Part shown: positions 8,896-16,849 of the stretch, piece after piece | Layout: every line of letters starts with the position of its first letter | How positions within the stretch are numbered: position 1 is the stretch's first letter | NCBI GenBank assembly: GCA_963748485.1 | Contig: CAVVJF010000006.1 | Location: 1 to 64,000, forward strand | DNA length: 64,000 nt | Source: DASRWT01 sp963748485 | GTDB taxonomy: Bacteria; Methylomirabilota; Methylomirabilia; Rokubacteriales; CSP1-6 | Direction: 5' to 3' | Notes under the pieces: model-generated | Told to the model about the DNA's origin: nothing | The model's database searches: none | Seen by the model: only the letters and a program-made list of their open reading frames with translations | Translations under genes and position numbers: made by a program

Positions 8896-9855
8896 CCACT
8901 TCAATTCCGACGTGTCGCGAGGTCGAGCCGGACATCATCGCGATGGCCGCCGCGGAGGCAAGCCCCGCCGCGATTCGCCGCGTGGAGTCGCACGTGGCGG
9001 GCTGCGAGGAGTGCCGCGTCCGAGCTGGGCCAGTATCGGGCCCTCGAGGGGATGGTGTCGGGGCTGCGCGAGGCCTCCGCTCCGGGCACGGGACCCACGC
9101 TCGCCCGCGCCGAGCTCGAGAATCGGCTCGCCGACCTTCGCAGCCGCCTCGTGCGGTTCGGCGTGTTCGACTCGTCCCTGGGTCCCATCCTCATCGGCGC
9201 CACCGAGCACGGCGTGTCGGTGGTGGAGTACCTGCCGTCGCGCGCGAGCGCGGGCGTGAAGCTCACGCGCGGGGGCGCGGACGCAGTGGAGGACCGCGCC
9301 CGCACGGAGGGGCTCTACCGGGAGCTCGCCGAGTATCTCGAGGGACGACGGAGTCGACTGGACTGGCCGCTGGACTTCCGGCTGGCGCGCGGCGACTTTC
9401 AGCGCCGGGTGCTCGAGGCCACCGCGCGCCTCCCCTATGGCGCGGTCGCCTCCTATGCGGGGATCGCGCGCGAGATCGGTGCGCCTCGCGCGAGCCGCGC
9501 AGTGGCCCAGGCCCTCCGCCGCAATCCGGTGCCCATCGTGGTGCCCTGCCATCGCGTGGTCGGCAGCGACGGGGATCTCATCGGGTATGCCGGCAACCGG
9601 GTCGGCCTCAAACAGCGGCTGCTCGCCCTCGAGGGGATTCGCACCGCGGGCGGGCGCAAGGGATATCACATCGAGCGTGACGCCATGTACTACCGTCACC
9701 TCGACGACGGCGAGTACTGCCTGCCCACGTGTGGCTCGATCAGCACCAAGCCGCTGGGCGAGTTCACGCTCTACGCCTCGCGCACGCGCGCGGAGGCGAT
9801 GGGGCTGGCGCCGTGCACCTCGTGCCGGCCGGATCTGCACGCGCTCCCCGCCTAG
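8892..9855 (+). CDS. Anti-sigma zinc finger joined to O6-alkylguanine-DNA alkyltransferase and an Ada-type zinc domain (one frameshift)
   Basis: About 320 aa once a single-base indel near 9015-9020 is allowed for. Residues 1-55 are a zf-HC2 anti-sigma domain: CREVEPDI, then HVAGCEECR (HxxxCxxC). The middle is an Ogt/MGMT domain with RRVLEATARLPYGAVASYA and the active-site PCHRVVGSDGDLIGYAG. The C-terminal 65 residues contain EYCLPTCG and APCTSCRPDL, the Cys-x3-Cys and Cys-x2-Cys of the Ada zinc/methyl-acceptor domain. No transmembrane helix is present. Ogt enzymes transfer the alkyl group from guanine to their own Cys; Ada uses its zinc cysteine to sense methyl-phosphotriesters. Overlap with the sigma gene suggests damage sensing releases the sigma factor. 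If the frameshift is real, the zinc finger and the repair enzyme are separate proteins, with a GTG at 9052. Confidence 0.8.
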
Positions 9856-9937
9856 CGGCACCGACCTCCCCTCCTTCACGCGGTTTCACGCGTTCCTCGC
9901 TCCGGTGTCTTTCCTCTGTGACAGGAGGAGAGACGAC

Positions 9938-10096
9938 ATGGAGACGATTCAGGCGTTGCGCATAGCGTTCGCGATCGGGCTGCTGGTCCTGGGCGCGCTG
10001 GCCATCGGCGTGGCTGCCCTGGCCGAATGGGCGCTGCGTCGCGAGGCTGCGAGGCCCCGGGCGGGGACGGTGACTCTGGCGGAGAGGAGGGCGTGA
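9938..10096 (+). CDS. Small single-pass membrane protein
   Basis: 52 aa. The ATG at 9938 is preceded by the strong ribosome site CAGGAGGAGAG. One hydrophobic helix (IAFAIGLLVLGALAIGVAAL, about residues 9-28) is followed by a short basic cytoplasmic tail (LRREAARPRAG). No family recognised. The stop TGA shares a base with the ATG of the next membrane protein (TGATG at 10094-10098), so the two are translationally coupled and probably work together. Too short to assign a function. Confidence 0.6.
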   Translation: METIQALRIAFAIGLLVLGALAIGVAALAEWALRREAARPRAGTVTLAERRA

Positions 10097-10477
10097 TGGT
10101 GCTCGTTCAGGCGATTCTGGTGGCGGCGCTGCCGTTCGTGGTGGTGGTGGCGATCTTCGCGCTCACGAGCCGGCACGAGCGCCGGCGCGCGGCGCGCGTG
10201 CGGCTGCAGATCCTGGTGACCGACGCGATCCACCGCGAGCTGGGCGCAGTGGCCGCGCCCGAGCTGGAGCGGCGGCGGGGAGGCGGCTGGCGCGTGCGGA
10301 TACGGGTGCCGGCGGGCCGGCCTGCGCTGATCGGGCCGCTGGTGCGGGTGGCGGAGCGCGCCCTCGAGGAGACGCGGGATCGACCGGTTCGAGATCGTGC
10401 TGCTGCCGCCCGTGGCGGCGCCCATGTCCGCGCGCGGCGCCCGAATGGGGACGCCGGCGGCGGCGCTGGCACGGTGA
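10096..10477 (+). CDS. Small membrane-anchored protein, unknown function (frameshift near 10383)
   Basis: About 126 aa. An N-terminal helix (AILVAALPFVVVVAIFALTS) is followed by a basic juxtamembrane segment (RHERRRAARVRLQILVTDAI) and a small cytoplasmic domain. The frame given by the ATG runs on into unlikely Arg-rich sequence after base 10383; dropping two bases there restores a plausible end (RFEIVLLPPVAAPMSARG) with TGA at 10475-10477. That end lies just before the next ribosome site. Family not recognised; coupled to the preceding small membrane protein. Confidence 0.5.
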
Positions 10478-10488
10478 GGAGACGGGCC

Positions 10489-10698
10489 ATGTACGCCAAC
10501 ACGTACGCGCTCGAGAAGCTGGCGGAGTCGAAGCTGGCCGACCTGCGCGCGGAGGCCGCGCGGTACTACCAGTACTGCATCGCGTCGCGGAGTATCCAGT
10601 CCAGGTCGGTTGCGTCCACCGAGCGCGGCGCGCCCGCGAGCAGGCGGGGCTGCTTGAGCGTGCCGTCGACGAGCGCGGGGATATCGCGCTCCGTGTAG
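10489..10698 (+). CDS. Small hypothetical protein (reading frame may be disturbed)
   Basis: The ATG at 10489 has GAGGAGACGGGCC in front of it. The first 26 or so residues (MYANTYALEKLAESKLADLR and onward) look like a genuine charged amphipathic helix. The open frame then runs about 130 bases into the convergent alcohol dehydrogenase gene, and the C-terminal part is Ser/Arg-rich and not protein-like. An indel near 10570 may have removed the true stop. It is the third gene in a row of small proteins starting at 9938. No function can be offered. Confidence 0.35.
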   Translation: MYANTYALEKLAESKLADLRAEAARYYQYCIASRSIQSRSVASTERGAPASRRGCLSVPSTSAGISRSV

Positions 10699-11858
10699 CC
10701 CACCGCGGTCAAGCCCGTTGGGAATGCCGGTGTCGCGCATGAGGGAAATGAGCGCGCGCGGGCAGGGCCTCGCGGCGCTGCGGCCTCCGAGAGCCCGCTC
10801 ACCGGCACGCCCATGAGCTCCGCGGCGCGGAGGTGGCGCTCCGGCGCCGTCGCGTAGGTGAAGCGGAACGCGGCGGGAGCGGACAAGATCACCGCCATGC
10901 CATGGGGCACCATGGCGTGCCGCGCGTGATAGCCCTGGGGCACGTAGTCGCGCACGAGCCCGGCGATGGGGTAGGCGAGGGCATGCGGGATGTGGACGCC
11001 GGCATTGCCGAAGCCGATGCCGGCATAGTTGGCGGCGAGCGCGAGATTCACCCGCGCCTCGAGATCGAGCCCGTTCAGCACCGCGCGGCGAAGGAAGCGC
11101 GCCACGTACTCGACGGCTTTCTCGCACCAGACGTCGCTCGCGGGATTCGCGCCGATGTAGGCGGGCCGGTCCGGCGGGTGGTGCTTGGCGCGGGCATTGT
11201 ACGGGCGGGTCGTGTAGGACTCGATGGCGTGGGTGAGGATGTCGGCCCCGGCGGCGGCGGTGACCTCGGGCGGCGCGGTCAGGGTGTTGAGAGGGTCCAC
11301 CACGCCGAGGGCGGGGCGTAGCAGGCGGTGCGACACCCCCGCCTTCACGTTCTGGTCGAGCACGTGCGTCACCGCCACCGCGGTGGTCTCGCTACCGGTC
11401 CCCGCGGTGGTGGGCACCGCGATGAGCGGCCGGAGCGGGCCCGGTACCGGGATGCCTTTGCCCACCGGCTTGTTGATGTAGTCGAGCAGCGGTGCCGGGT
11501 GGCACGTCAGGAGGTTGGCCGCCTTGCAGGTGTCGATGGTGCTGCCGCCGCCCACCGCGATGAGGCCGTCGAAGTCCTTGTTGCGTGCGTACTCGGCGGC
11601 GTCCTCCATCGAACGGTCGGTGGGCTCGACCTCGACGCCGTCGTACACGTCGGCCTTGACGCCCTGCTCCTCGAGGAGGCCGCGGACCCGCTCGGGGAGG
11701 CCCGCCGCCGCGAGGTTCCGGTCGGTGAAGATGAGGACCTTCCTGAGCCCCAGCCGCGTGGCGTCGAAGCCGATCTCATCGGTGGCGCCCAGCCCGAACT
11801 TGATGGGGGACATCTCCATCACAAAGACCGTCTCGGTCGGCAGCGTCACCCCGTTCAT
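10566..11858 (-). CDS. Iron-containing alcohol dehydrogenase, hydroxyacid-oxoacid transhydrogenase (ADHFE1)-like
   Basis: About 430 aa. The nucleotide-binding region has LIAVGGGSTIDTCKAANLL, then IAVPTTAGTGSETTAVAVTH. Metal-binding region residues are visible in ADILTHAIESYTTRPYN, HIPHALAYPIAGL and MVPHGMAVILSAPAAF. The segment PPDRPAYIGANPASDVW and the IGFGNAGVH stretch match the hydroxyacid-oxoacid transhydrogenase subfamily more closely than FucO-type dehydrogenases. That family moves hydride between 4-hydroxybutyrate and 2-oxoglutarate. ATG at 11858 after GGGAGGAGG. Two compensating indels (near 10713 and 10785) garble about 25 residues. The start overlaps the stop of yqeY (ATGA), so they form an operon. 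Confidence 0.85.
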   Translation of the reverse strand: MNGVTLPTETVFVMEMSPIKFGLGATDEIGFDATRLGLRKVLIFTDRNLAAAGLPERVRGLLEEQGVKADVYDGVEVEPTDRSMEDAAEYARNKDFDGLIAVGGGSTIDTCKAANLLTCHPAPLLDYINKPVGKGIPVPGPLRPLIAVPTTAGTGSETTAVAVTHVLDQNVKAGVSHRLLRPALGVVDPLNTLTAPPEVTAAAGADILTHAIESYTTRPYNARAKHHPPDRPAYIGANPASDVWCEKAVEYVARFLRRAVLNGLDLEARVNLALAANYAGIGFGNAGVHIPHALAYPIAGLVRDYVPQGYHARHAMVPHGMAVILSAPAAFRFTYATAPERHLRAAELMGVPVSGLSEAAAPRGPARARSFPSCATPAFPTGLTAVGYTERDIPALVDGTLKQPRLLAGAPRSVDATDLDWILRDAMQYW

Positions 11859-12332
11859 GCCGCCCCTCCTCCCAGGATCGCCTCGGCTACGCGCTTCACG
11901 TCGGCCGCCTCCACCTGACCCTTGTGCGTCTTCATGACGTCGCCGACGAGGCGCCCCACCTGCTTGGGGTCGGTGATCGCGAGGGCGGCAGCCGCTCGCG
12001 CACCAGCGCGTGCAGCGCGGCCTCGTCCATGCCGCGCGGGCAGGAAGCGCTCGCAGAAATCGATCTCGAATCGGAGCTGGGCGATCTGCGCGGCGCCGCG
12101 CTCGCCCGACCTTCTCGTACTCGGCGACCGCCTTCTGCAGCTGCTTGCGATACGCGCCGACGACATCGAGGACGAGCGCGTCGTCCACCGTGCCGGAGAA
12201 CCCCTTGGCGGTGCGCCGCTCCTGCAGCTTGGTCTTCAGCATGCGCACGGCGTTGGCGGTCTGCGCGTCCTTGTCCTTGATGGCCTTGGTGAGCGTATCG
12301 CTGAGCTGCTGCTCGATTCCCATGCGCGCCAT
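11855..12332 (-). CDS. yqeY: GatB/YqeY domain protein (two frameshifts)
   Basis: About 157 aa. The N-terminus IEQQLSDTLTKAIKDKDAQT and VRMLKTKLQERRTAKG is typical of YqeY, as is the C-terminal VGRLVGDVMKTHKGQVEAAD. YqeY proteins carry the tRNA-binding tail domain of GatB and are thought to touch tRNA or the ribosome; their role is undefined. The frame breaks near 12110 and 11985, leaving three pieces that rejoin into a family-length protein. The start is the ATG at 12332 or the in-frame ATG at 12323. Its TGA overlaps the ATG of the dehydrogenase gene. Confidence 0.75.
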
Positions 12333-12388
12333 CCTACCATCCCGGCCGGCTCTTGCGCGGTGAGGGCGCGCGTGGTTACATCCTCGAC

Positions 12389-13436
12389 ATGCGTTTCGCT
12401 GGCGCGCTCGCGCTCATCACCTCTCGCGCTCGCGTCGCCGGCGGGCGCCGCCGAGTTCACCTTGCCACCCGGCTTCTCGGCGCAGCTGTACGTCACCGGC
12501 GAGGGCTTTTCCTCGGATTCGTGGCGCGGTCTGCCCGGCATCCCTCCACCTCCACGCTCGCGGTGGATGCCGACGGCGTCCTCTACCTCGCGCGCAGCGG
12601 GCGCCGCTACTCGGGCGGCGAGGCCGAGTACCTGTCCCGTCTCTACCGCATCCCGCCGGGCGGCGCGCGCCTCACGCCGCAGTCGGACGAGCGCTATCAG
12701 GTCGGCCCACCGCTGCCGAATCCGCAGGTGGGCGCGGTACGGAGCGGGCGCGAGCTGCTGCTGACCACGTTCGATCGCGATCGCTCGGTGGGCGTGCTGT
12801 ACCTCATGCGGGATGGCCGCGTCGAGCTGCTCGCCGGCGGCACGCCGCCGCGGGGTACGCCGCCGATCCTCAAGCAGCCCGAGGGCGTGGTCGTAGACGC
12901 CGCGGGCCAGCTCCTCGTCGCGGACCGGCTCCAGGACGCGGTGGTCCGCCTCGACCCGCGGGGCGAGGTGCTCGATCGGGGCCTGGTGAAGGTGCCGCGG
13001 CCGCGCCTCCTCGCCGCGGGCGCGGAGCAGCTGTGGGTAGCCGCGGACGGCACCGCCGAGGCGCCGTGGCAGCGGGGCCCGGGCGAGCTCTGGCGCGTGG
13101 GCGCGAACGGGCAGGCGACGCTCGTGCTGCGGGGCCCGGTCGCCGCAGGCATGGCGGTGGGCCTGGCGGACTGGCTCCTGGTCGGCGGATCGTCAGGGGG
13201 CGCGCATCTTCGGGCTGAGTCCCGATGGTCAGCAGGTCGAGTTCGCCCGCTTCAGCGAGGGCGACGCGCCGCGCGCGCTGGCCTTCGCGCCGGTGACGCC
13301 GGAGACTCGGAAGGCCGGCATCGCCGGCGATCTGTTCGTGGTCACGGTGACCCGGGGCGCCTGGCCGGTGAACGAGGTCGTCCGGATCACCGGCCCCTTC
13401 GATCGGTTCATGCGCGAGAGCGACCGTCCGCGCTGA
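12389..13436 (+). CDS. Secreted beta-propeller protein, sorbosone dehydrogenase/NHL-like (several frameshifts)
   Basis: About 345 aa. A signal peptide (MRFAGALALITS, then ALASPAGAAEFTLPPGFSA in the shifted frame) leads into repeated propeller strands such as STLAVDADGVLYLARSGRRY, GVVVDAAGQLLVADRLQDAV and LLAAGAEQLWVAADGT. Frame changes occur near 12417, 12540 and 13195; the last frame ends with DRFMRESDRPR and TGA at 13434-13436. PQQ-dependent sugar dehydrogenases and NHL proteins share this fold, but I see no clear PQQ ligands, so the role in the periplasm is uncertain. It is divergent from yqeY with 56 bases between starts. Confidence 0.6.
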
Positions 13437-13464
13437 AGGCGCGGCGCGTCCTGCCGTCTCCCGC

Positions 13465-14950
13465 CTACCGGCGTGCGCTCGAGCTTTCCTTCAGCAGCCA
13501 GTCGATGATGGCGCCGGCGTCCTCTCCGCTCTCGCGCGCGGGTGCCGCTGCCGCGGCGCCCTCCTCGCTGCGGGCGGGCGGTGACGGTTCGGCGCGCGGC
13601 GCGGGTACGGTACGGGGCGGCGTGGCAGGCCGCGCGACGGCTGGCGGCGCCTCGACGGCGGGCCGGGTGGGCGGATCCACGTCGGCTGCGGCGGCTCGGC
13701 GGACGGATTCGATAGCCGGCCGCGGCGGGCGCGGGCGGCGGGAGCGCTGCGGGGGCGCGGCGACGGGCGGGGGGAGCGGGGGCGGCGACGGGCGCGGGTC
13801 GCCGCGGGCGGCGGGAGCGGGGCGGCCACGGGCGCGGCGCCGCGGGCGGCAGCGGGACGGGCGCGGGCTCGCTCGCGGGCGGCGGCGGCGGGGCGGAGAC
13901 CGTCGTGGCCTCGGACCGTGGCGTTATCGCGCGCGGCACGCCGCGGGCTGCTCGGGCGAGCTGGCGACGAGCAGCCAGCTCACCAGCGCGACGCCGCCAC
14001 CTACCACGAGCACGATGCCCACCGCGAGCGATCGTGCCCAGCTCGCCGATCGAGGTGACGCGGCGGCCGCCGCCGCCTCCGGCTGCGTCGTGCTCGAGAA
14101 CGGGTTGACCTCGCTCCAGAGGTCATTGAAGAAGTCCGTCATGTCGCGATAGCGACGGGCCGGGTCGGACTCGAGCGCGCGCAAGACGACTCCCTCGAGC
14201 GCGCGCGTCACCTCGGGTCTGGCCTTGCGGAGGGACGGGGCACTGCCACGGCGGCGCGCCGACAGGGGCGCGCCGGCGGACGGCCCAGCAGCGCTTCGTA
14301 CAGGATGGCGCCCACCGCGTAGACATCGCTCTGCGGCGGTTGCCTCGCCGCTGAACGCCTGCTCGGGTGCCGTGTAGGGCGAGCCTTCCACGCCGGCACC
14401 CGTGCCCGAGCGACGCGGACCGGCGAGTCGCGCGCAGCCAGTCGACGCCGAACTGGGTCAGCTTCACCGCCTCGTCCGGCCCCACCAGCACCACCGTACG
14501 CGGGGTCAGCGAGCCGTGAACGAGGCCGAGCATGTGGGCGGATTCGAGGGCCTCGGCGATGCGAATGGCGAGTCGTACCGCCCGATCCGGGGGCATGGGC
14601 GCATCGCGCTGCAAGGTCTCGCCCAGCGTGGAACCCGACGGATGCTCGAGGGCGAGGTAGATCCCAGCGTCCGCCTGCCCGCACTCATGAATGGCGGCAA
14701 TCGCCGGGCAGCGGGTGGCGAGGGCGGTGACGCGTCCGGCATGCTCGCGCAGGGCCTCGAACAACGCCTCCGTCCTGCGCGCTCTCGTCCAGCACACGGA
14801 GCGCGACACGCGCACCCGTGCCCGTCGTCTTCGGCGAGGAGGAGTCTTGTCCTTCACCCCCGGCACGAGCGTCTCGACCGGCCGGTACGATCCGAAGGAG
14901 CCGGTGGCGGCGAGGTCGGCGACAGGCGTCGGTCCGGGGAGTCAGCGCGG
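13465..14950 (-). CDS. Ser/Thr protein kinase-like pseudokinase with transmembrane helix (multiple frameshifts)
   Basis: Several frames together encode a PknB-type kinase fold of roughly 270 residues, a transmembrane helix (LAVGIVLVVGGGVALVSWLL) and a Pro/Ala-rich tail ending GEDAGAIIDWLLKESSSARR. Kinase landmarks are CPAIAAIHECGQADAGIYLA, then LVHGSLTPRTVVLVGPDEAV, SDVYAVGAILYEALLGRPPA and LRALESDPARRYRDM. The catalytic loop reads HGSLTPRT instead of HRDLKPxN and the DFG position reads QFG, so both catalytic aspartates are missing. This suggests a pseudokinase. At least four frame changes occur; the start is not certain (somewhere near 14900-14950). Confidence 0.6.
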
Positions 14951-14955
14951 CTTCG

Positions 14956-15951
14956 TCACTCGTTGAGAAGCTCCTTGATGGCATCCATCACCGGGTTGCC
15001 GCCGGACGACTTGACGGCCGCCGCGGGCTGGCCGGGCTTGCGGAGATACTTGGCGACGCAATCGTACTGCTCCCATCCCTTGAGCGGCGCGTCGAGGTCC
15101 ACCGACTTCCACTTGGGGTGGCCGTTCTTGACGAGCCAGGGCAGGTTGGTCGACACCGTCTGAGCGAACTGACCCACGAGGTCGCAGTCGCGCCGCCGGA
15201 AGTCGAAGGAGATCAGCACCGCCTTCACCGCCACCGTGGACAGCACCTGTGGCTGCCAGGGATAGGTGCCCGCGGGAATCTCGGCGCGGGGATAGAACTC
15301 GGTGATGCTCTTGTTCGTGATTGGAATGAGGGCGAGGTTGTCGGCCGCCGTGACGCCCTCGCTGAGGAGCTTCACCGGAAATCCGGCAACGTAGAACATG
15401 GCGTCGATGCGGCCGGCCTTGAGCGCGGCGAGCGCCTCGTCGGTGTCGATCAGCACCATCTCCTTGGGCGCCACCTCGGACACCTTGAAGAGCAGCCGCG
15501 CCGTGAGATAGGTGCCGCTTCCCTCGCGTCCGATGGCCACCCGCCGGTCCGTGAGATCGTCGAAGTCGGTGATCTCCTTCCGCCCGAGCAGGTGAATCTC
15601 CTCGTTGTAGAGCGGGAAGACCATCTTGGTCTTCTTGGCGATACGCTTGAGGACGGGATCGGACTGGACCCGAGCCACGAAGGCGAGCACGTCGGACTGC
15701 ACGATGCCCATCTGGGTGCCCGGCTTCTGATAGACCGCGTAGATGTTCTCGATCGAGCCCTTGGAGTTGTAGACGGCCAGGTCGGTGCCCTTCTCTTTGA
15801 CCAGTCGCTGGAGGTTCAGGCCGAACTGATAGTAGGTGCCCCGCTCGCCGCCGGTGATGATGCCGAGCTCGCTGACGCCCGGAGCCGGCCCCGCGGATCC
15901 AAGGAGCAGGAGGAGACCGACGAGGATGACGAGGGTGACGCGGCGACGCAT
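14956..15951 (-). CDS. TAXI family TRAP transporter solute-binding receptor
   Basis: 331 aa. A signal peptide (VTLVILVGLLLLLGSAGPAP) precedes the mature periplasmic receptor with GIITGGERGTYYQFGLNLQR, the glycine-rich TAXI start, then NSKGSIENIYAV, MGIVQSDVLAFV and the C-terminal VKNGHPKWKSVDLDAPLKGW. TAXI proteins capture organic acids or amino acids such as glutamate and pass them to a fused 4TM/12TM TRAP permease. No permease gene is present nearby, so this is an orphan receptor. ATG at 15951 follows CCGGAGGTCGCC. A second TAXI receptor is at 21730-23050. Confidence 0.88.
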   Translation of the reverse strand: MRRRVTLVILVGLLLLLGSAGPAPGVSELGIITGGERGTYYQFGLNLQRLVKEKGTDLAVYNSKGSIENIYAVYQKPGTQMGIVQSDVLAFVARVQSDPVLKRIAKKTKMVFPLYNEEIHLLGRKEITDFDDLTDRRVAIGREGSGTYLTARLLFKVSEVAPKEMVLIDTDEALAALKAGRIDAMFYVAGFPVKLLSEGVTAADNLALIPITNKSITEFYPRAEIPAGTYPWQPQVLSTVAVKAVLISFDFRRRDCDLVGQFAQTVSTNLPWLVKNGHPKWKSVDLDAPLKGWEQYDCVAKYLRKPGQPAAAVKSSGGNPVMDAIKELLNE

Positions 15952-16291
15952 GGCGACCTCCGGACGAGACGGTTGACCAGGTCCTGGGAGTATGGAATAG
16001 GTCGGGTCAGTGGAGCAAGCCAGGAAGGCTGACACTGGGTCACCTACCGAGATCTCCTCACTCATGGGGACCTCCTTTCGTGGAGGGAAGGCCTACCGAG
16101 AGTGTCGAAAAGATTGACTCTTCGGCGATATGCATCCCCTGCATTGCGTTAAATGCGTGAAAATATACGTATTCGGATGTTTGCACGGAACGTGCATCTA
16201 CAGGAGCCGACCGGGAGCTTATCTCTAACCGGGCGCCGCAAGTTGACAAGGCGGCGGCCGAGACCTAGTGTGACCGAGGAGAGCCTGAGAC
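15952..16291. other. Divergent intergenic region, 340 bases
   Basis: This gap separates the TAXI receptor (minus strand) from the peptide-modification cassette (plus strand) and must contain both promoters. It holds an AT-rich patch at about 16145-16180 that stands out from the GC-rich surroundings, and a promoter-like element at 16243-16271. I see no protein-coding frame with a convincing start or composition in it. Confidence 0.6.
16243..16271 (+). promoter_or_regulatory. Predicted sigma-70-type promoter of the peptide cassette
   Basis: A perfect -35 box TTGACA at 16243-16248 is followed, after a 17-base spacer, by TAGTGT at 16266-16271. The expected start of transcription would be around 16276-16279, immediately at the GAGGAGAG ribosome site (16276-16283) of the 73-aa peptide, so the leader would be very short. 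The -35 match and spacing are ideal; the -10 match is weak. It remains a prediction. Confidence 0.4.
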
Positions 16292-16513
16292 ATGAGCGAA
16301 GACAAGCCAGGAGCGAACGAGGAGCAGGGCAAGCCCGCGGGGGACGCGAGCTCGCCCAGCCGTCGGCGCCTCCTCAAGGCAGCGGCAGCGGCGGCGCCCA
16401 TCATCATGTCGATCAAGGGTCGTCCAGCCTTCGCGAACAACGAGAATAAGAACGAGAAGAAGGATAGCAACTCGATGTCGCACAACATGTCGCAGAAGCC
16501 GGGCAAGAAGTAA
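16292..16513 (+). CDS. Twin-arginine-leader small peptide, candidate precursor/substrate of the HPr-rel-A cassette
   Basis: 73 aa with its own ribosome site (GAGGAGAG, 8 bases upstream) and TAA stop. Residues 1-22 are polar. SRRRLLK (23-29) matches the Tat consensus, followed by a short Ala-rich hydrophobic core and GRPAFA ending at residue 48, a plausible signal peptidase site. The predicted mature part (49-73) is 25 residues, rich in Asn, Lys and Ser, with no Cys, and ends QKPGKK. No enzyme domain fits. Position directly before PqqD-like and HprK-like genes suggests it is the peptide these proteins bind and modify, for example by phosphorylating one of its serines. That role is an inference. 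Confidence 0.7.
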   Translation: MSEDKPGANEEQGKPAGDASSPSRRRLLKAAAAAAPIIMSIKGRPAFANNENKNEKKDSNSMSHNMSQKPGKK

Positions 16514-16531
16514 GAGGTAAGAGGGGAGTCC

Positions 16532-16849
16532 CTGGCCGTACCTGACCCGCCCGTCGCGCCATCCGCCTCAACGGTTCGATGGGAGCTCGCCGAGGGCTCC
16601 CGCCTCCACTGGAAGTCCTGGGATGACGAATTCGTGGTCTTCGACGAAGGATCGGGGGACACCCATCTCCTCGATCCCCTGGCCGCGGAGGTCCTGAAGG
16701 CCCTCGCGGACGCTCCCGCCGATCTCGCCACGCTCGTCGATCGCGTGGCCACCCGCTTCGTGCTCGAGGATGCCGAGGTCCGGGCGCATGTCGAGGCGAC
16801 CCTCCAGCGGTTCAGGGATCTCGGGCTCGCCGAGAACGTCCGCGGATGA
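16532..16849 (+). CDS. PqqD family peptide chaperone, HPr-rel-A system
   Basis: About 105 aa. The sequence WELAEGSRLHWKSWDDEFVV, then HLLDPLAAEVLKALADAP and FRDLGLAENVRG, matches PqqD-like RiPP recognition elements associated with HprK-related kinases. PqqD proteins bind leader peptides and present them to modifying enzymes. No ATG, GTG or TTG is available at the right place: the first in-frame GTG (16634) would remove a third of the domain, while a CTG at 16532 sits just after AGAGGGGAG. Upstream the frame is closed by the TAA of the peptide gene (16511-16513). The TGA overlaps the ATG of the kinase gene (ATGA at 16846-16849). Confidence 0.75.
   Translation: MAVPDPPVAPSASTVRWELAEGSRLHWKSWDDEFVVFDEGSGDTHLLDPLAAEVLKALADAPADLATLVDRVATRFVLEDAEVRAHVEATLQRFRDLGLAENVRG

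Noticed and set aside
9052..9855. Stand-alone Ogt gene starting at GTG 9052
   Set aside because: In-phase codons upstream continue the helix after the zinc finger (ELGQYRALEGM), and the GTG lacks a ribosome site, so the joined protein is preferred, though not certain.
13700..13900. GC-rich Pro/Arg/Ala ORFs in several frames as separate genes
   Set aside because: These are shadow frames of the Pro/Ala-rich tail of the pseudokinase; composition alone keeps all frames open.
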